DNA of 64,000 bases from Pictodentalium vernedei (taxonomy: Eukaryota; Mollusca; Scaphopoda; Dentaliida; Dentaliidae), in contig CM062289.1 of the NCBI GenBank assembly GCA_031216915.1, positions 21,554,520-21,618,519 of the forward strand, in the 5' to 3' direction. A program made the position numbers and the translations under genes. Within the stretch, counting starts at the first letter, position 1; each line of letters starts with the position of its first letter. Positions 22,945 through 34,739 of this stretch are shown one piece after another. The notes under the pieces are model-generated. The model made no database searches, was not told the origin of the DNA, and saw only the letters and a program-made list of their open reading frames with translations.

Positions 22945-23011
22945 TCCATAGTGTGTATACAAATGAACATTGTCGAGTACTCGACAACGTTCATTTGTAT
23001 ACACACTATGG
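22945..23011. repeat. 67-bp near-perfect palindrome
   Basis: CCATAGTGTGTATACAAATG pairs with CATTTGTATACACACTATGG, centred on GTCGAGTACTCGAC. It would extrude as a hairpin with almost no loop. No flanking duplication seen. Confidence 0.85.
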
Positions 23012-23104
23012 ATTAGTCTGAGAATACTGCTTTCCAATTTCTGTAGTTTTGATCCCATATTCAGTGAAATAGTGGCCTCGGATAAGAGGATATCGTAGTA
23101 TATG

Positions 23105-23205
23105 TTTCAAAAACTACGACAAAACCATATTATGTGACCTCTTATTAGAACGAGCCCAACAAGCTCGTTTCAATGAGGGGTCACATGATATAGTTTTGCT
23201 GAAAC
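23105..23205. repeat. F1 hairpin core fragment
   Basis: ACAAAACCATATTATGTGAC ... GTCACATGATATAGTTTTG around GAACGAGCCCAACAAGCTCG. This is only the central palindrome of an F1 MITE; ends are not recognisable. Confidence 0.7.
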
Positions 23206-23215
23206 TTTAATTTTA

Positions 23216-23925
23216 AGTTTAACTTGACAAAGTCAAGATAAACTGTTGCCATCACGCGTGCGGAAATCTGTTAGTCTGTGAGTCTGTTCACATTTTCCTT
23301 TAGCATAGGCTACACCCTGTAGTTCTTGTCTGATCATCACGAAATTCATATGCAGGTTTGAGGCCATGTCTAGATGAGAACAACATTCCCTTTTGGTCAT
23401 GACCAGTCAACCAGGATGGCTGCTCGAGCCCAAAATCTAAAAACTTTAGCACAGTCTACAGGTCGTATTTATGAAGGGATTTCATGGTCACTTGGTAGGT
23501 TGACTCCATATAAGGTCTAGATGAGAACGTCCTCTTTTGGTCGCGATCATTCAACCATGACGGCTGCCCAAGCCCAAACCCTTTAGCACAGTCTACAGGT
23601 CATATTTATGAAGGGATTTCATTGTAACTTGGTAGGATGACTCAGTATGATGTCTAGATGAGGACGTACCCTTTTGGTTGCGATTGGTCAACCGTGGTGG
23701 CTAGACAGGCCCGAAGCCCAAATACCTTTAGCACAGTCTACAAAGCATATTTATGAAGGGATTTCATTGTAACTTGAAAGGATGACTCGTTTTGGAATAA
23801 TTTCACTGCAACTTGGTAACTTTCATTGATATACATTAACTGTGAGGGCCACATACATTAACTGTGAGGGCCTCATTAACCCACACCTCAGTTCTTTAGT
23901 ACAGTCTGCACCTCATATTATTTTT
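23216..23925 (+). mobile_element. H3: Helentron-like element with ~145-bp repeats (3' end unclear)
   Basis: The head AGTTTAACTTGACAAAGTCAAGATAAACT folds like the H1/H2 heads, with different paired bases. It is followed by three to four units (GTCTAGATGAGAAC near 23368, 23514, 23658; TATTTATGAAGGGATTTCAT). A tail with a 3' hairpin was not found, so it may be truncated. Confidence 0.55.
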
Positions 23926-24477
23926 ATTGAAAACATAGCATACAGGCAACAGAAATTAACCTACCGTATTCCCAATTATCACAATTCTTGTCTTATTTCA
24001 TATTCCTTTCATAAACATTGAGCATTATACTTTTCATCAAACACAACACACAGACAAGTTAAGCTACACTTTCATTTTTAGTTCATTGCCACTGTTGCAT
24101 TAATCACGAAAACTCGACCTCCCTCCCCCACCGGCAATGCGACCTCTTGTGTTTGAAAATGAGTCCGTGAAAATACCATCACTATCATTAATTTTAACAG
24201 AAAATGCAGGACATCACTTTTATTCACTGTGATAAGGCAGCTGAGAGTCCATCAGCAAGAGAAATATTTAGATTTACTGAACATTGGAATAGAACAGTAA
24301 AGTGATGGATCACTTTTCTGCCCTGTCAATTGTCAAATGCGGATGGGTCCTAGATTAAGGTTTCTTAAACCGCCGTAACCTTCCCATGATCTGAATGACC
24401 ATTTCAAAATCTGGATTCAAAAAAGTTCCATCTCTGAAATTACTTTGATTCTGTTTCACATTCATTATTTTGGGATG
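23926..24477. other. Unassigned unique DNA
   Basis: AT-rich, no coding or structural signal recognised. Confidence 0.4.
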
Positions 24478-24479
24478 TA

Positions 24480-25249
24480 CAGTAGAACCTGTCTTGAGAG
24501 ACTGCCCTTTGGGCCACACAAAAGTGGTCTCTCAAGACAGGTGGTCTCTCAAAACACGTTTCAGGTTTTCTCAAGTCAGTGAATAACCAACCACAAAATT
24601 CAGAAATGGAGAAGAATGGATTTTTGTAATTACTTTGTAGTTGTTCTTTTGATGAAGTTTTTGTAACAAATTGAAATGACTGTTATAAAAATTATAAAAA
24701 TAAATTAGTGGTGAAAATCTTCAATGAAGATTTTCAACACTAATTTCTTTTTATAATTTTTATAACAGTCCATTTCAATTTGTTACAAAAAAGATTTTCA
24801 ACACAAATTTTTTTTTATTCCTATCTGTCACATTTCAGGAATGTATGAAATTGTTTATTCAGCAATAATCCTAATCTTTTCACAGGGGTCTTATAAAAAC
24901 ATCTCAATCTTTAATGAGTTAGCAATTGAAACCCAATTAAGAGCTTTTAATACTTTTAATTATGTTAGTATAACCACAATGGATTTTCCAATTCCAGAAC
25001 AGGTAAAAAGTTTTTGTCATGGTTTCAGTCTTCAAAGGGGCAGTCTCTCAAGACAGGTGCATTATGGCATAAAAATACAAGTTGGTACCAGGTCATACAA
25101 GTTGGAATCTCAAGACAAGTGGTCTCTCAAGACAGGTGGTCTCCCATAGCAGGTCCATTATAGAGTAAAACCAATCGGTTCCTGGCAGATGTGGTCTCTC
25201 AAGACAGGTGGTCTCTCAAGACAGTGGTCTCTCAAGACAGGTTTTACTG
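24480..25249. mobile_element. Pogo/Tigger-like MITE with TA target
   Basis: Terminal inverted repeats CAGTAGAACCTGTCTTGAGA and its complement (with one change) are flanked by TA at 24478-24479 and 25250-25251. Ends of the form CAGT(A)GAACCT at TA are typical of pogo/Tigger-type mariners. The terminal motif GGTCTCTCAAGACAG is repeated several times internally. A separate inverted repeat (about 24655-24800, TTGTAACAAATTGAAATG... and its complement) is nested inside. No transposase. Confidence 0.8.
24655..24800. repeat. Nested hairpin within the pogo-like element
   Basis: TTGTAACAAATTGAAATGAC, TTATAAAAATTATAAA and GTTGAAAATCTTCA-type arms pair with the mirrored sequence, centred on AAAATCTTCAATGAAGATTTT. 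Confidence 0.8.
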
Positions 25250-25251
25250 TA

Positions 25252-25306
25252 CCAATTAATATTTTCAAACTGCAGCTGTGGGGCTGTACGTTGAAAATAT
25301 TGATTG
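25252..25306. repeat. Imperfect palindrome
   Basis: CCAATTAATATTTTCAAAC pairs with the ACGTTGAAAATATTGATTGG side, directly abutting the pogo-like element. Confidence 0.6.
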
Positions 25307-25530
25307 GTCTACCGCATACATTCACTCAGCAGCCATCCTACTTTAGGAAATTATGACATATCATGCTTCTAGGCCGAAAAAAGTCTGCTCAGTTCAAAGG
25401 GTTACGAGGAATGAAAACAGAAACAATTTGGTAAAAATTGCCGTGGAATATTTTTTTTATTCCTAATTCAGGATACACTCTTAATGCACTTGCTTTCTAT
25501 ATCTTAAATAAGATATGATGAGTCCTTCAG

Positions 25531-25877
25531 GTGCGCGGTGGCTCAGTTGGTAGAGGTGCAGGCTGCAAGCCTAGAGGTCCTCTGTTTGAAATACCACCTG
25601 TGGCAACTGCGTTGTTTCCTTGGGCAAGACACTTCCCCCCCATTGCCCACGTGGGGGCACGGTGACGTGTACTAAGGCATACTGCACGTCGATGGTACAC
25701 CTGTCTTAAACCAATGCTAACCCTGCTTGTGTGGAGTTAGTATGTTGAGGAGTTGACAGTTGCTTGCTGTTGCTCGTTGGTTCTCTCCAGGTATTCTAGC
25801 TTCCTCCCCCCATAAAACTGTCATGGTCATGATTAGCCATTGTGCATAAGTATGTGATCTTAAACACCAATAAATAA
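25531..25877 (+). mobile_element. SINE, full-length copy
   Basis: Head GCGCGGTGGCTCAGTTGG with GGCTGCAAGCCTAGAGGTCC, body TTGGGCAAGACACTT, GTTGCTCGTTGGTTCTCTCC, tail ACACCAATAAATAA. The B-box is mutated (CTGTTTGAAATACC). No target duplication was recognised. Confidence 0.85.
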
Positions 25878-25912
25878 TTTTATAGTTCTGTTTCTGAAAT
25901 ATTCACCTTTTT

Positions 25913-26924
25913 ATGTGTACCCATACTATGTATGGTATACATAATGCCGGCATCAGGGGTGGCCATCCGTCGTCCGTCCGTCCGGCATCCGTATCCATTT
26001 CTTTGGCATTCAATAACTTTAAAAATATTGCTTGGATTGTCAAGTTACTTTATATTTGTGTTCAGGTTACTGATGTGCCAAGCTGTATAGTTTTTGGTGT
26101 AAATCTGATAATTTGATCCCGAGATATTAACTCTTTATCCTTCAAATTGAGAATTCTTCCAATCCCTTTGGCATGAGATAACTCAAAAAATATCAATCCA
26201 ATTGTCATGTCACTTTATATATATCTTCAGATTACTGATGTTCTGAGCTGTATAGTTTTTGGTGTAAATCTGTTATTTTGATCCTGAGATATTAACCCTT
26301 TATCCTCCAAATTGAAAATTCCTCCAATCCCTTTGGCATTCGATAACTTGAAAAATATTGCTAGTTTGTCAAGTTACTTTATATTTGTGTTCAGGTTACT
26401 GATTTGCCGAGCTGTATAGTTTTTGGTGTTAATCTGATAATTTGATCCTGAGATATTAACCCTTTATCCTTCAAATTGAAAATTCCTCTAATCCCTTTGG
26501 TATGAGATAACTCATAAAATATCAATCTGATTGTCATGTCACTTCATATATGTGTTCAGGTTACTGATGTGCCGAGCTGTATAGTTTTTGGTGTAAATCT
26601 GATAATTTGATCCTGTGATATTAACCCTTTATCCTTTAAATTGAGAACTCCAGTCCATTTCTTCAGCATGCGATAACTCACAAAATATTAATCCAATTAT
26701 CAGGTTACTTTATATATGTATTCAGGTTGCTGATGTGCTGTATAGTTTTTTATGTAAATCTAATAATTTGATCCGGAGATATTAACCCTTTATCCATCAA
26801 ATTAGGCACTCCTCCAATCCATTTCTATATGTACCCATACCATGTGCGGTGTACATAATGTCGGCATCCAGGGTGGCCCTCCGTCATACAGCTTTCTACT
26901 AGTTGTGTGTGTATGGGTACACAT
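25913..26924. mobile_element. Short-TIR element with ~163-bp tandem repeats
   Basis: ATGTGTACCCATAC at the left is exactly mirrored by GTATGGGTACACAT at 26911-26924. The interior holds five units (TAGTTTTTGGTGTAAATCTG near 26088, 26255, 26418, 26582, 26742), each with a CCTTTATCC(T/A)TCAAATT block. The left terminal ~60 bp (through ATCCGTC) recurs as a direct repeat at 26828-26886. The architecture resembles other tandem-repeat-bearing non-autonomous elements of bivalves; class uncertain. Confidence 0.65.
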
Positions 26925-27215
26925 CTGACGATTTCATTGGAGAATGACAACATTTTCTAAATATACAGTCTCCGTGGACTGGTCGTAATCCACATGTGGG
27001 CAGTGATGTCCATGCATGCGTTTATCATTATCAGCAAAATTTTAATTAATGAAGCACCGGGTTGTACTCTACTGTACTCAATTTTAGGAAGGTACAGAGC
27101 TTTAAACATTGTGTGATTCGATTTGAGATTCATTTCCAAAATCCCCTGGCTGATTCAGTTTGACTCGACACAGAATTACGGATTAGCAAGGCTCTAATTT
27201 TGACCAAACTCTTAA

Positions 27216-27821
27216 CACTTTACCTAACAAATATACAAATTCAGCAACTGAAAAGGGAGCATTGTGGCTCAGTGGTAGACTGTTGGACTTCTATGCTAGA
27301 GATCCCGAGTTCGATCCCCGTCTGGGACGACCCGCATTGTCTCATTGGGCAAGACACTTTATCCCGGTTGCCTACATTGGGGCACTGCACGTTGTACTGC
27401 ACGTTGATGATGCACATGTCTTCAACTACTGTAACCCTGCTCGAGCGGAGCTTGACCAGAGTTAGAATGTTGAGGACCTGACAGTTACTTGTTGATGCTT
27501 GGTGGTTCTCTCCGTGTACTGTGGCTGCCTTCACCCGTAAAACTGTCACAGTTATGATTAGCCATTGTGCATAAGTATGTGACCTTAAACACCAATAAAT
27601 AATAATAATAGCAGCAGAAATAATATTTCTCAAAAACTACCAGTTAAACCATATCATGTGCCCCCCCTCCAAGCCCCCCCCCCCCCCCCCCCCCCCAGAA
27701 CGGGTCTTTCAAGCTCATTCCAATGAGGGGAGTCACATGATGTAGTCATATTGAATTTATTTGAAAAATTTGAAAATATTCAAAATAATAAATTTTTATA
27801 TGCTCTGCATTGTGTAAAGGG
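27216..27821. mobile_element. F1 hairpin MITE interrupted by a SINE
   Basis: TTAA (27212-27215) followed by CACTTTACCTAAC, and GTGTAAAGGG before TTAA (27822-27825). The left arm stops at ATTCAGCAACTGAAAA (about 27255) and the centre resumes after the SINE near 27605. The central palindrome is decayed and contains a long C tract (about 27670-27696). Confidence 0.75.
27256..27605 (+). mobile_element. SINE with a different tRNA-like head
   Basis: TGGCTCAGTGGTAGACTGTT and GAGTTCGATCCCCG give A- and B-box-like motifs. The anticodon region CTTCTATGC differs from the other SINEs here, while the body (TTGGGCAAGACACTTTATCC) and tail (ACACCAATAAATAATAATAA) are shared. Two SINE subfamilies with different heads therefore share one body. 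Confidence 0.8.
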
Positions 27822-27825
27822 TTAA

Positions 27826-28560
27826 CCTTTGGTTTGGAAGTACATGTAGCTGTCACTCTGGTCACTCGTTATTCTTGGTAATTGTATATTACATTGGTAT
27901 TGTTCTGTGCTGAAGCAAAATTTGAGTTCTTCAAACAGTAAAAGTTATTATTGAAATAATAAACCAGCAGGGTATTTTTTGTTCAGGTTTGCGAAGCAAG
28001 ATCTGCCAGGTGCAATCCAATCACCAAAATTTGGTTCTCATTGTGCGATTCAATATTGTTCATCCAATATTCCAATTCAAAAATGGTAAAACTACAGATA
28101 AACAGTGTAACAATACATAAATTTGTTATGAACGGCCATTGGTCATGCGAAATGATAAAGTTAACCACCATTTTACGAGTGTTTTCAAATCAGTTCACAA
28201 AAGTCGGCTAGTGCTTTCTACAGTGTCGGTGCATATAAATTAGCTCCCACGATATGCACCAGTCATGCTTCGCTATCATCTTCCATAACTTTTTTTCGTT
28301 CAGATGGTTTGATTTGAAATTGCAAAGTGGAAGTCGAATCATGAACTGCAAGAGCAATAATAAGAATAATAATGAAGTTTATGGCCTCGGTTCCACAATG
28401 TGGTCGCGGGCTTTACATTATCGAGTACACGTGTGGTGTATAAATAAATAGACTCTGAGACTGAAGTTAAATATACACAAAAGAAAAAGTAACAATTATC
28501 AACTATTAATCAACCAAGGTTAAGCTCAGTGTTATATACTTGCTTAAAGTTAAAAAAAAT
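27826..28560. other. Unassigned unique DNA
   Basis: No gene recognised. The 50 bases at 28497-28546 (ATCAACTATTAATCAACC...) are repeated directly at 28815-28863. Confidence 0.4.
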
Positions 28561-28566
28561 TGATAA

Positions 28567-28640
28567 ATTTGTCCCTTGAGTGCAAGAATACTTTGCAATA
28601 CTTTAGCATTGCAAAGCCTTCTTGCTCTCAAGGGACAAAA
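28567..28640. repeat. Inverted repeat (hairpin)
   Basis: TTTGTCCCTTGAGTGCAAGA and ACTTTGCAAT pair with ATTGCAAAG and TCTTGCTCTCAAGGGACAAA around a short loop. It lies between the two direct repeats at 28497 and 28815. Confidence 0.75.
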
Positions 28641-28869
28641 TACACCACCACCCATGCTTCGTAGATTATGAGGCCTAAAACATACCAAGGACATGAACTT
28701 TTGGTGGAAAAGAAATAATTACAGAAATAAAAAATAAAATAAAAACCCGCTCGCCCGCATGAAATTTTTCAAAAAATGGCCTGAGAAACAGAAGATCTAC
28801 TTTGTGTGGCCTTATCAACTATTAATCAACCAGGGTTAAGCTCAGTGTTATATACTTGCTTGAAGAGAT

Positions 28870-29350
28870 AGGTCTTCAGAGCAGATTTAAGCTGGTCGAG
28901 AGTTTTGTCTCAGTCACTGATGTAGTTATTTTTCATTGCCAACCCATGGGACCAGGATACTCTAGCTTTTCATGTACCGGTATTTGGTCAGATGACTACT
29001 TACCTATTTTCACCGTAATTACCAGGGCCTATGACTAAAATCATCTTTATTCTAAATTGGAAATTGGAATTGGGGGGGGGGGGGGGATGTGGCTGAAGTT
29101 GAAATTGCTAATCAGTTCTCCAGGACAGCGATAATCAAATTTTTAAAAACGAAAAATATTCTCAAGTGTGTAATTTTACCATATAGTTGTACTAAGATTG
29201 GGATAATACTGAAAACTACATATGGAAGCAGTCGTATTTTAGCTTTACAGCTTGTTGCTGAATCCATGTCCACCATTCAAACTCATCTGTGTCTCTTGCA
29301 CCTTTGTATACCTTTGTATACATTACATGTTGTTGGAAATAAATACTATT
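28870..29350. other. Unassigned DNA
   Basis: Contains a poly-G tract near 29074-29087. Short frames have no motif. Confidence 0.35.
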
Positions 29351-30013
29351 TAACCCTTTACCCGGGGACACGATGGCTCAGTAGGTAGAGGTGCAGGCTG
29401 CAAGCTGAGAGGTCCTTGGTCCGAATCCCACCTGCAATAACCATGTTGTGTCCTTGGACAAGACACTTGACCCCATTGCCCACTTGGGGGCACGGTGGTG
29501 TTGTCTATAAAAGCGTACTGCATGGTGGTGGCTCAGTTGGTAGAGGTGCAGGCTGCAAGCCTAGAGGTCCTCGGTTCGAAATCCCACCCATGGCATCCGC
29601 ATTGTGTCCTTGGGCAAGACACTTCACCCCCATTGCCCACGTGGGGTGCACCTGTCTTAAACCAATGCTAACCCTGATTGTGTGGAGTTAGTATGTTGGA
29701 GAGCTGACAGTTGCTTGCCATTGCTCTGTGGTTATCTCCGGGTACTCCGGCTTCCTGCACTCATAAAACTGTCGTGGTCATGATTAGCCATTGGACAGAA
29801 ATATGTGACCTTAAACACCAATAAATAAATTAATATAACCCTTTACCAAAATCACAAAAGTCACGATTGAATTATTTTTTGTTTAAAAAGCAACGCTTGT
29901 AACCCCTCATTGGAACAAGCTTGTTGATGCTTTTGATGTAAAAGATTAAAAGAATTTTATCCAAGAATTTTGTTTGCAAGTGTCATCTGCCTTTTGTGTT
30001 AGGTAAAGGGTTA
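29351..30013. mobile_element. F1 hairpin MITE interrupted by a SINE dimer
   Basis: Left end TTTAACCCTTTACC at about 29349, right end GTTAGGTAAAGGGTTA to 30014. The remaining core (TAACCCCTCATTGGAACAAG) is a decayed F1. The SINE pair entered within the first 12 bases of the MITE and duplicated them. Confidence 0.7.
29363..29835 (+). mobile_element. SINE dimer with 12-bp target duplication
   Basis: A first SINE head and body (29363-29520) breaks off at AAAGCGTACTGCA. A second complete SINE follows in the same orientation (about 29521-29835: GGTGGCTCAGTTGG, GGTTCGAAATCC, tail AACACCAATAAATAAATTAA). TAACCCTTTACC at 29351-29362 and 29836-29847 flanks the pair as a unit, implying it inserted as one transcript. 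Confidence 0.8.
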
Positions 30014-30071
30014 TACTAAGCTAGATGAATTGTTACTGTGACCCCTATAGAGCTGGTAGGTTTTGATTTTT

Positions 30072-32967
30072 AGCTCAACTTGACAAAAGTCAAGCTGAGC
30101 TATTACCATCACTTCTCGTCCGTCCGCTTACGTACGTCCACAATTTCCTTTGGCACACCTCACAGGTCGCATTTCTGATCAGATCGCTTTGAAACTTGGT
30201 ATGCTTGTTAGAGGTGACCTCTAGATGGGAGCTATCGATTTTCTTCAATTTCCGTCAAAAAATGTTGCCGCGGCCAATGTTCTTAGAACTTAGTTTAGTC
30301 AGACCTCAATATTTCCCTTTGGAACACCCTACAGGGCACATTTATGATTGGATTGCTTTGAAACCTGGTATGCTTGTTTGGGGTGACCTCTAGATGGGAG
30401 CTATCGATTTTCCTCCATTTTAGTCTGTCAAAAAATGTTGCCGCTGGCAACGATCTTTGAACTTAGTTTAGTCAGGCATCAATATTTCCCTTTGGCACCC
30501 CCTACAGGGCACATTTATGATTGGATTGCTTTGAAACCTGGTATGCTTGTTTGGGGTGACCTCTAGATGGGAGCTATCGATTTTCTTCCATTTCCGTCTG
30601 TCAAAAAATGTTGCTGCGGCCAACGTTCTTAGAACTTCGTTTAGTCAGTCCTCAATATTTCCCTTTGGCACACCCTACAGGGCACATATATGATCGGATT
30701 GCTTTGAAACCTGGCATGCTTGTTTGGGGTGACCTCTAGATGGGAGCTATCAATTTTCTTCCATTTCCGTCGAAAAATGTTGCCGCGGCCAATGTTCTTA
30801 GAACTTAGTTTAGTCAGACCTCAATATTTCCCTTTGGAACACCCTACAGGGCACATTTATGATTGGATTGCTTTGAAACCTGGTATGCTTGTTTGGGGTG
30901 ACCTCTAGATGGGAGCTATCGATTTTCCTCCATTTTAGTCTGTCAAAAAATGTTGCCGCTGGCAACGATCTTTGAACTTAGTTTAGTCAGGCATCAATAT
31001 TTCCCTTTGGCACCCCCTACAGGGCACATTTATGATTGGATTGCTTTGAAACCTGGTATGCTTGTTTGGGGTGACCTCTAGATGGGAGCTATCGATTTTC
31101 TTCCATTTCCGTCTGTCAAAAAATGTTGCTGCGGCCAACGTTCTTAGAACTTAGTTTAGTCAGACCTCAATATTTCCCTTTGGCACACCCTACAGGGCAC
31201 ATTCATGATAGGATTGCTTTGAAACCTGGCATACTTGTTTAGGGTGACCTCTAGCTGGGAGCCATCAATTTTCTTCCGTCAAAAAATGTTGCCGCTGGCA
31301 ATGATCTTTGAACTTAGTTTATTCAGGCATCAATATACTCCTTTGGCACTCCATACAGAGCACATTTTTGATCAGATCGGTTTAAAACTTGGTATGCTTG
31401 TTTGGGGTTACCTCTAGATGGGAACTATCGATTTTCTTCGTTTTCTGTCAAAAAATGTTGCCCCTGGCAATGATCTTCGATGAACTTAGCTTTTGGCACA
31501 CCCTGCAGTGCACAGTTTTGATCAGAACACTTTGAAATTTGATATGCTTATTTGGGGTGAGCTCTAGATGGGAGCTATCGATTTTCTTCCATTTCTGTCA
31601 AAACATGTTGCCGCTGGCAACATTCTTAGAACTTAGTTTAGTCAAACCTAAAATATTTCCTTTTGTCACACACTACAGGGCACATTTATGATCGAATTGT
31701 TTTGAAACCTGGCATGTTTGTTTGGGGTGACCTCTACATGGGAGCTATTGATTTTCTTCCATTTTCCGGCAAAAAATGTTGCCACTGGCAATGACCTTTG
31801 AACTTAGTTTAGTCAGGGATCAACCTATTTTTTTTCAGGGCACATTTATGATCAGGATGGTTTGAAACTTGGTATGTTTGTTTGGGGTTACTTCTAGATG
31901 GAGCTATCGATTTTCTTCCATTTTTGTAAAAAATAGTTGCCATTGGCCACAACCTCTGATGAACTTAGTAAAAACTTAGTGCAGTCAAGCATCAATATTA
32001 CCGTTTGACACACCCTGCGGGGCACATTTATCATTGGATCGCTTGCAAACTTGGTGTGCTTGTGTGGGATGACATCTATATGGGAGCTGTCGATTTTCTT
32101 CCATTTCTGTCAAAAAATGTTGCCACTGACCTTAGAACTTAGTTTAGTCAGACCTCAATATTTCCCTTTAACACACCCTTCAGGGCACGTATATGATCGG
32201 ATCACTTTGAAACTTGGTATGTGTGTTCGAGGTGACCTCTAGATGTGAGCTATTGCTTTTTTTTTCATTTTAATAAAAAATTGTTGTTGTTATCACCAGC
32301 CTTTGAACTTACTGCATTTGTGCATCAACTTATCCCTTTTGCACTCTCTGCAAAGTATATTTATGAATTTTCATAAAAAAAAACAAAAAAACATTGCCAC
32401 AAGCAATGACCTTCAGACTTAGTGCATTTGTACATTAACATCTTCCATTGGCATGTCTCAGAGGGCACATTCATTATCAGGTTGTTATGAAACTTTGTAT
32501 TCTTATGCAGGGTGACAAAGATAGGAGCTATTGATTTTCTTCTCATTTCCATCAAAAACTGTTGCTGTTAGCAACAATCTTTGCACTTATTGCATTTGTG
32601 CATCAGCATTCTTTGACATGGCCTACAGGCCACATTTATCATAGGATTGTTTTTGAACTTGGTGTGCTCATTAGGCAAGACCTTTAGATAAGAGCTATTG
32701 ATTAGCATTCATTTCTGTGAAAAAAGTTGCCATTTACAATAACCTCTGAACATACTGCATTTGTGTATCAACATTCTTCCTTTAGCCAGTCTTACAGTTT
32801 ACATTTAAAAATGCATGGATTACTCTGTCGTTGTGCACACACAATGCTGTTATGTTGAAATTTCATCAAATAACATTGGTACGAATGATCTTCAATTTTG
32901 CCATATCATTTATAACTTACCAAGTTCAAGTTTGTCAAGTTGAGCTACAGTGTCATTGACACTTTCA
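30072..32967 (+). mobile_element. H2a: Helentron-like element with ~170-bp repeats
   Basis: Head AGCTCAACTTGAC AAAA GTCAAGCTGAGCT (hairpin), followed by CGTCCGTCCG. Tail GTCAAGTTGAGCTACAG, then AGTGTCATTGACACT hairpin and TTCA, flanked by TT at both ends. The tail is the exact inverse of the first 13 bases of the head. The interior has about 15 units built on TTTGAAACCTGGTATGCTTG and GGTGACCTCTAGATGGGAGC. In the first 1.2 kb a three-unit block of about 515 bp is repeated. Units decay toward the 3' end. Confidence 0.8.
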
Positions 32968-33182
32968 TTCAGGTTCGATATGATGACCTAAAAGGCTTGA
33001 GGTTACCACATATCTTGCCTCATAAACAACAGGTTAGACATAGACACAATGACATGGTCGAAAATGCATGGGGACCCTACGTGTCATGCCTTGAAAACAA
33101 CAGACAGACTTAACCCTTTACCCAACGAATCGGCCGCATCCGCCCGCGTAATATGCAAATTCAGCAGTTGAAAAAACATTAT

Positions 33183-33385
33183 ATTTTTATACTGTACCAA
33201 TGACCCAGACATAGCTGGTGCTAACTCTTAAAATATAGGGCCAAACACAAATTTTGCCCCCCAATCCCCAAAATTTGCATCTAAAACTAAAGAAAACATG
33301 TCCTGAAAGGCCCTCCACACTTTGCCCCTACTGCGCATGCGCAGTGTCAAGGACGTTCCGAAATTGGCGCCATTAATCATTCTAA
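33183..33385 (+). repeat. Left inverted terminal repeat of DIRS copy B
   Basis: TACCAATGACCCAGACATAG through TGGCGCCATTAATCATTCTA; inverse of 42520-42709, including the palindromic CTGCGCATGCGCAG. Confidence 0.95.
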
Positions 33386-34739
33386 GTTTGGCCCTTCATC
33401 AGTTAACATCTGACTGATCTTTGTGCTTATAAATCTCAGTTTAAATGATGCCAGACACATAAATATTAGTGAAATGGTGATTCTAAGGAGGATAGAGAAG
33501 GAGGAGAGGAAAAGAATGTGTGACAGAATATTATCAGGGCTGTAACTTAAAATTTTTTAATGAAATTATGTTAAGTTACCTATTTTCAAGGCAGCAGCCA
33601 TTTTGTTGTCATTCTGATTATTTAGTTACACTGTTTTTTAAGTGTTTTCCTCTCTCCCTGTCCTTTAAGTTCCCCCTTGCTATTCTCCCATGCTTTTGGC
33701 ATAGTTTTTGTAATTATTATTACTAAATTTTCTTGGGAGTTTTAGCTGAATAACAGAATGAATTCTGTTCTTTCCCCATGTTTACGTCTTCACCTACGGG
33801 TGGTTAGGCGTTGTGTTCTGCATCTACCATCTGATGTTCTGCAGTTTCTTCCCTGGAAGTCTCTGTTTTGCATCAGATAGTGTATTTTTGGTAACTGATT
33901 TCGGGCCTGGGTGCCTGGAGTCTTATTTTAGTGTTTTTACACTCATTGTTTACATTTACAACAGCCCTCTGTGTGAGGGGGGGATTTCTAAAAAATAATA
34001 CCTTGATGTTATTTTAATCATAACTAGATACATTATTATTGTTCGTAAGTGTTGAATAAATTGTTTAAAATGTTTTTAAAATTTTTGTCCACACTTAGGC
34101 TTGGGATCCATTGGGGCTCAACGTTACTTTTCAGAAACTTGGGCTGTTCTGAAAAAATATTTTTTCAAAATATTTTGATTTCAATTATTTTTTCTATATT
34201 AATGGATCATATTATTATTATGTATTTTGATTGCCAGGGGTTAGTGCGAGTACCAGGACTTGTTTTCTTTTCACATTGAAAGGATATTGATCAATTGTTT
34301 TAAGAGGAAGTCTTCCTCTGACTTTATTATCATTCTATATGTGGTCAGTGTACTCGCATTAACTCCTGTTCTGTATCGTATGATTTCGTTGACAATATGG
34401 GAAGCGTATGTCACGGTATGTTGTTGGGGATTTGGACACTCCGGTCCTTTCCCCGCAGGGTCACTCTACTTTATCAATTTCTATTTCAGACGATCAAGAT
34501 TAGGGTGATGTATCTGTGATGTCTTCCAACAGTGTGCCTCCGTCGTCACAATTAATGAAGGGCTAGCGGAAAAGTGCTCATGTAAATACGCCAATTGCCT
34601 AAGAGGACCCTAGTAGGTTCGACGGCCTTTGACGTCCGCTAGCTCGCCCGGTGTAGCGTCCATTCACCGAATGGTTCGGCAGCCGGGTTCGTCCGTTGCG
34701 GTCTAGAAGGAATTTTGGGGTGATGCGAGCACTATAAAT

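Noticed and set aside
25913..26924. CRISPR-like array of regularly spaced repeats
   Set aside because: Units are contiguous, ~163 bp, diverged along their whole length and lack unique spacers. Same reasoning for all other arrays in the window.
27246..27615. AGCAACTGAAA / AGCAGCAGAAA as a target duplication of the SINE at 27256
   Set aside because: Too many mismatches in a low-complexity context to be convincing.
28497..28863. 50-bp direct repeats flanking 270 bp as a target duplication
   Set aside because: Far too long for a known target-site duplication; the inner hairpin does not abut the repeats. Treated as local duplication.
1..33990. LTR pair or segmental duplication suggested by identical 1-514 and 33502-34010
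   Set aside because: The similarity continues through the whole DIRS element and ends at the inverted terminal repeats. Termini are inverted, not direct, so this is two copies of one DIRS family.
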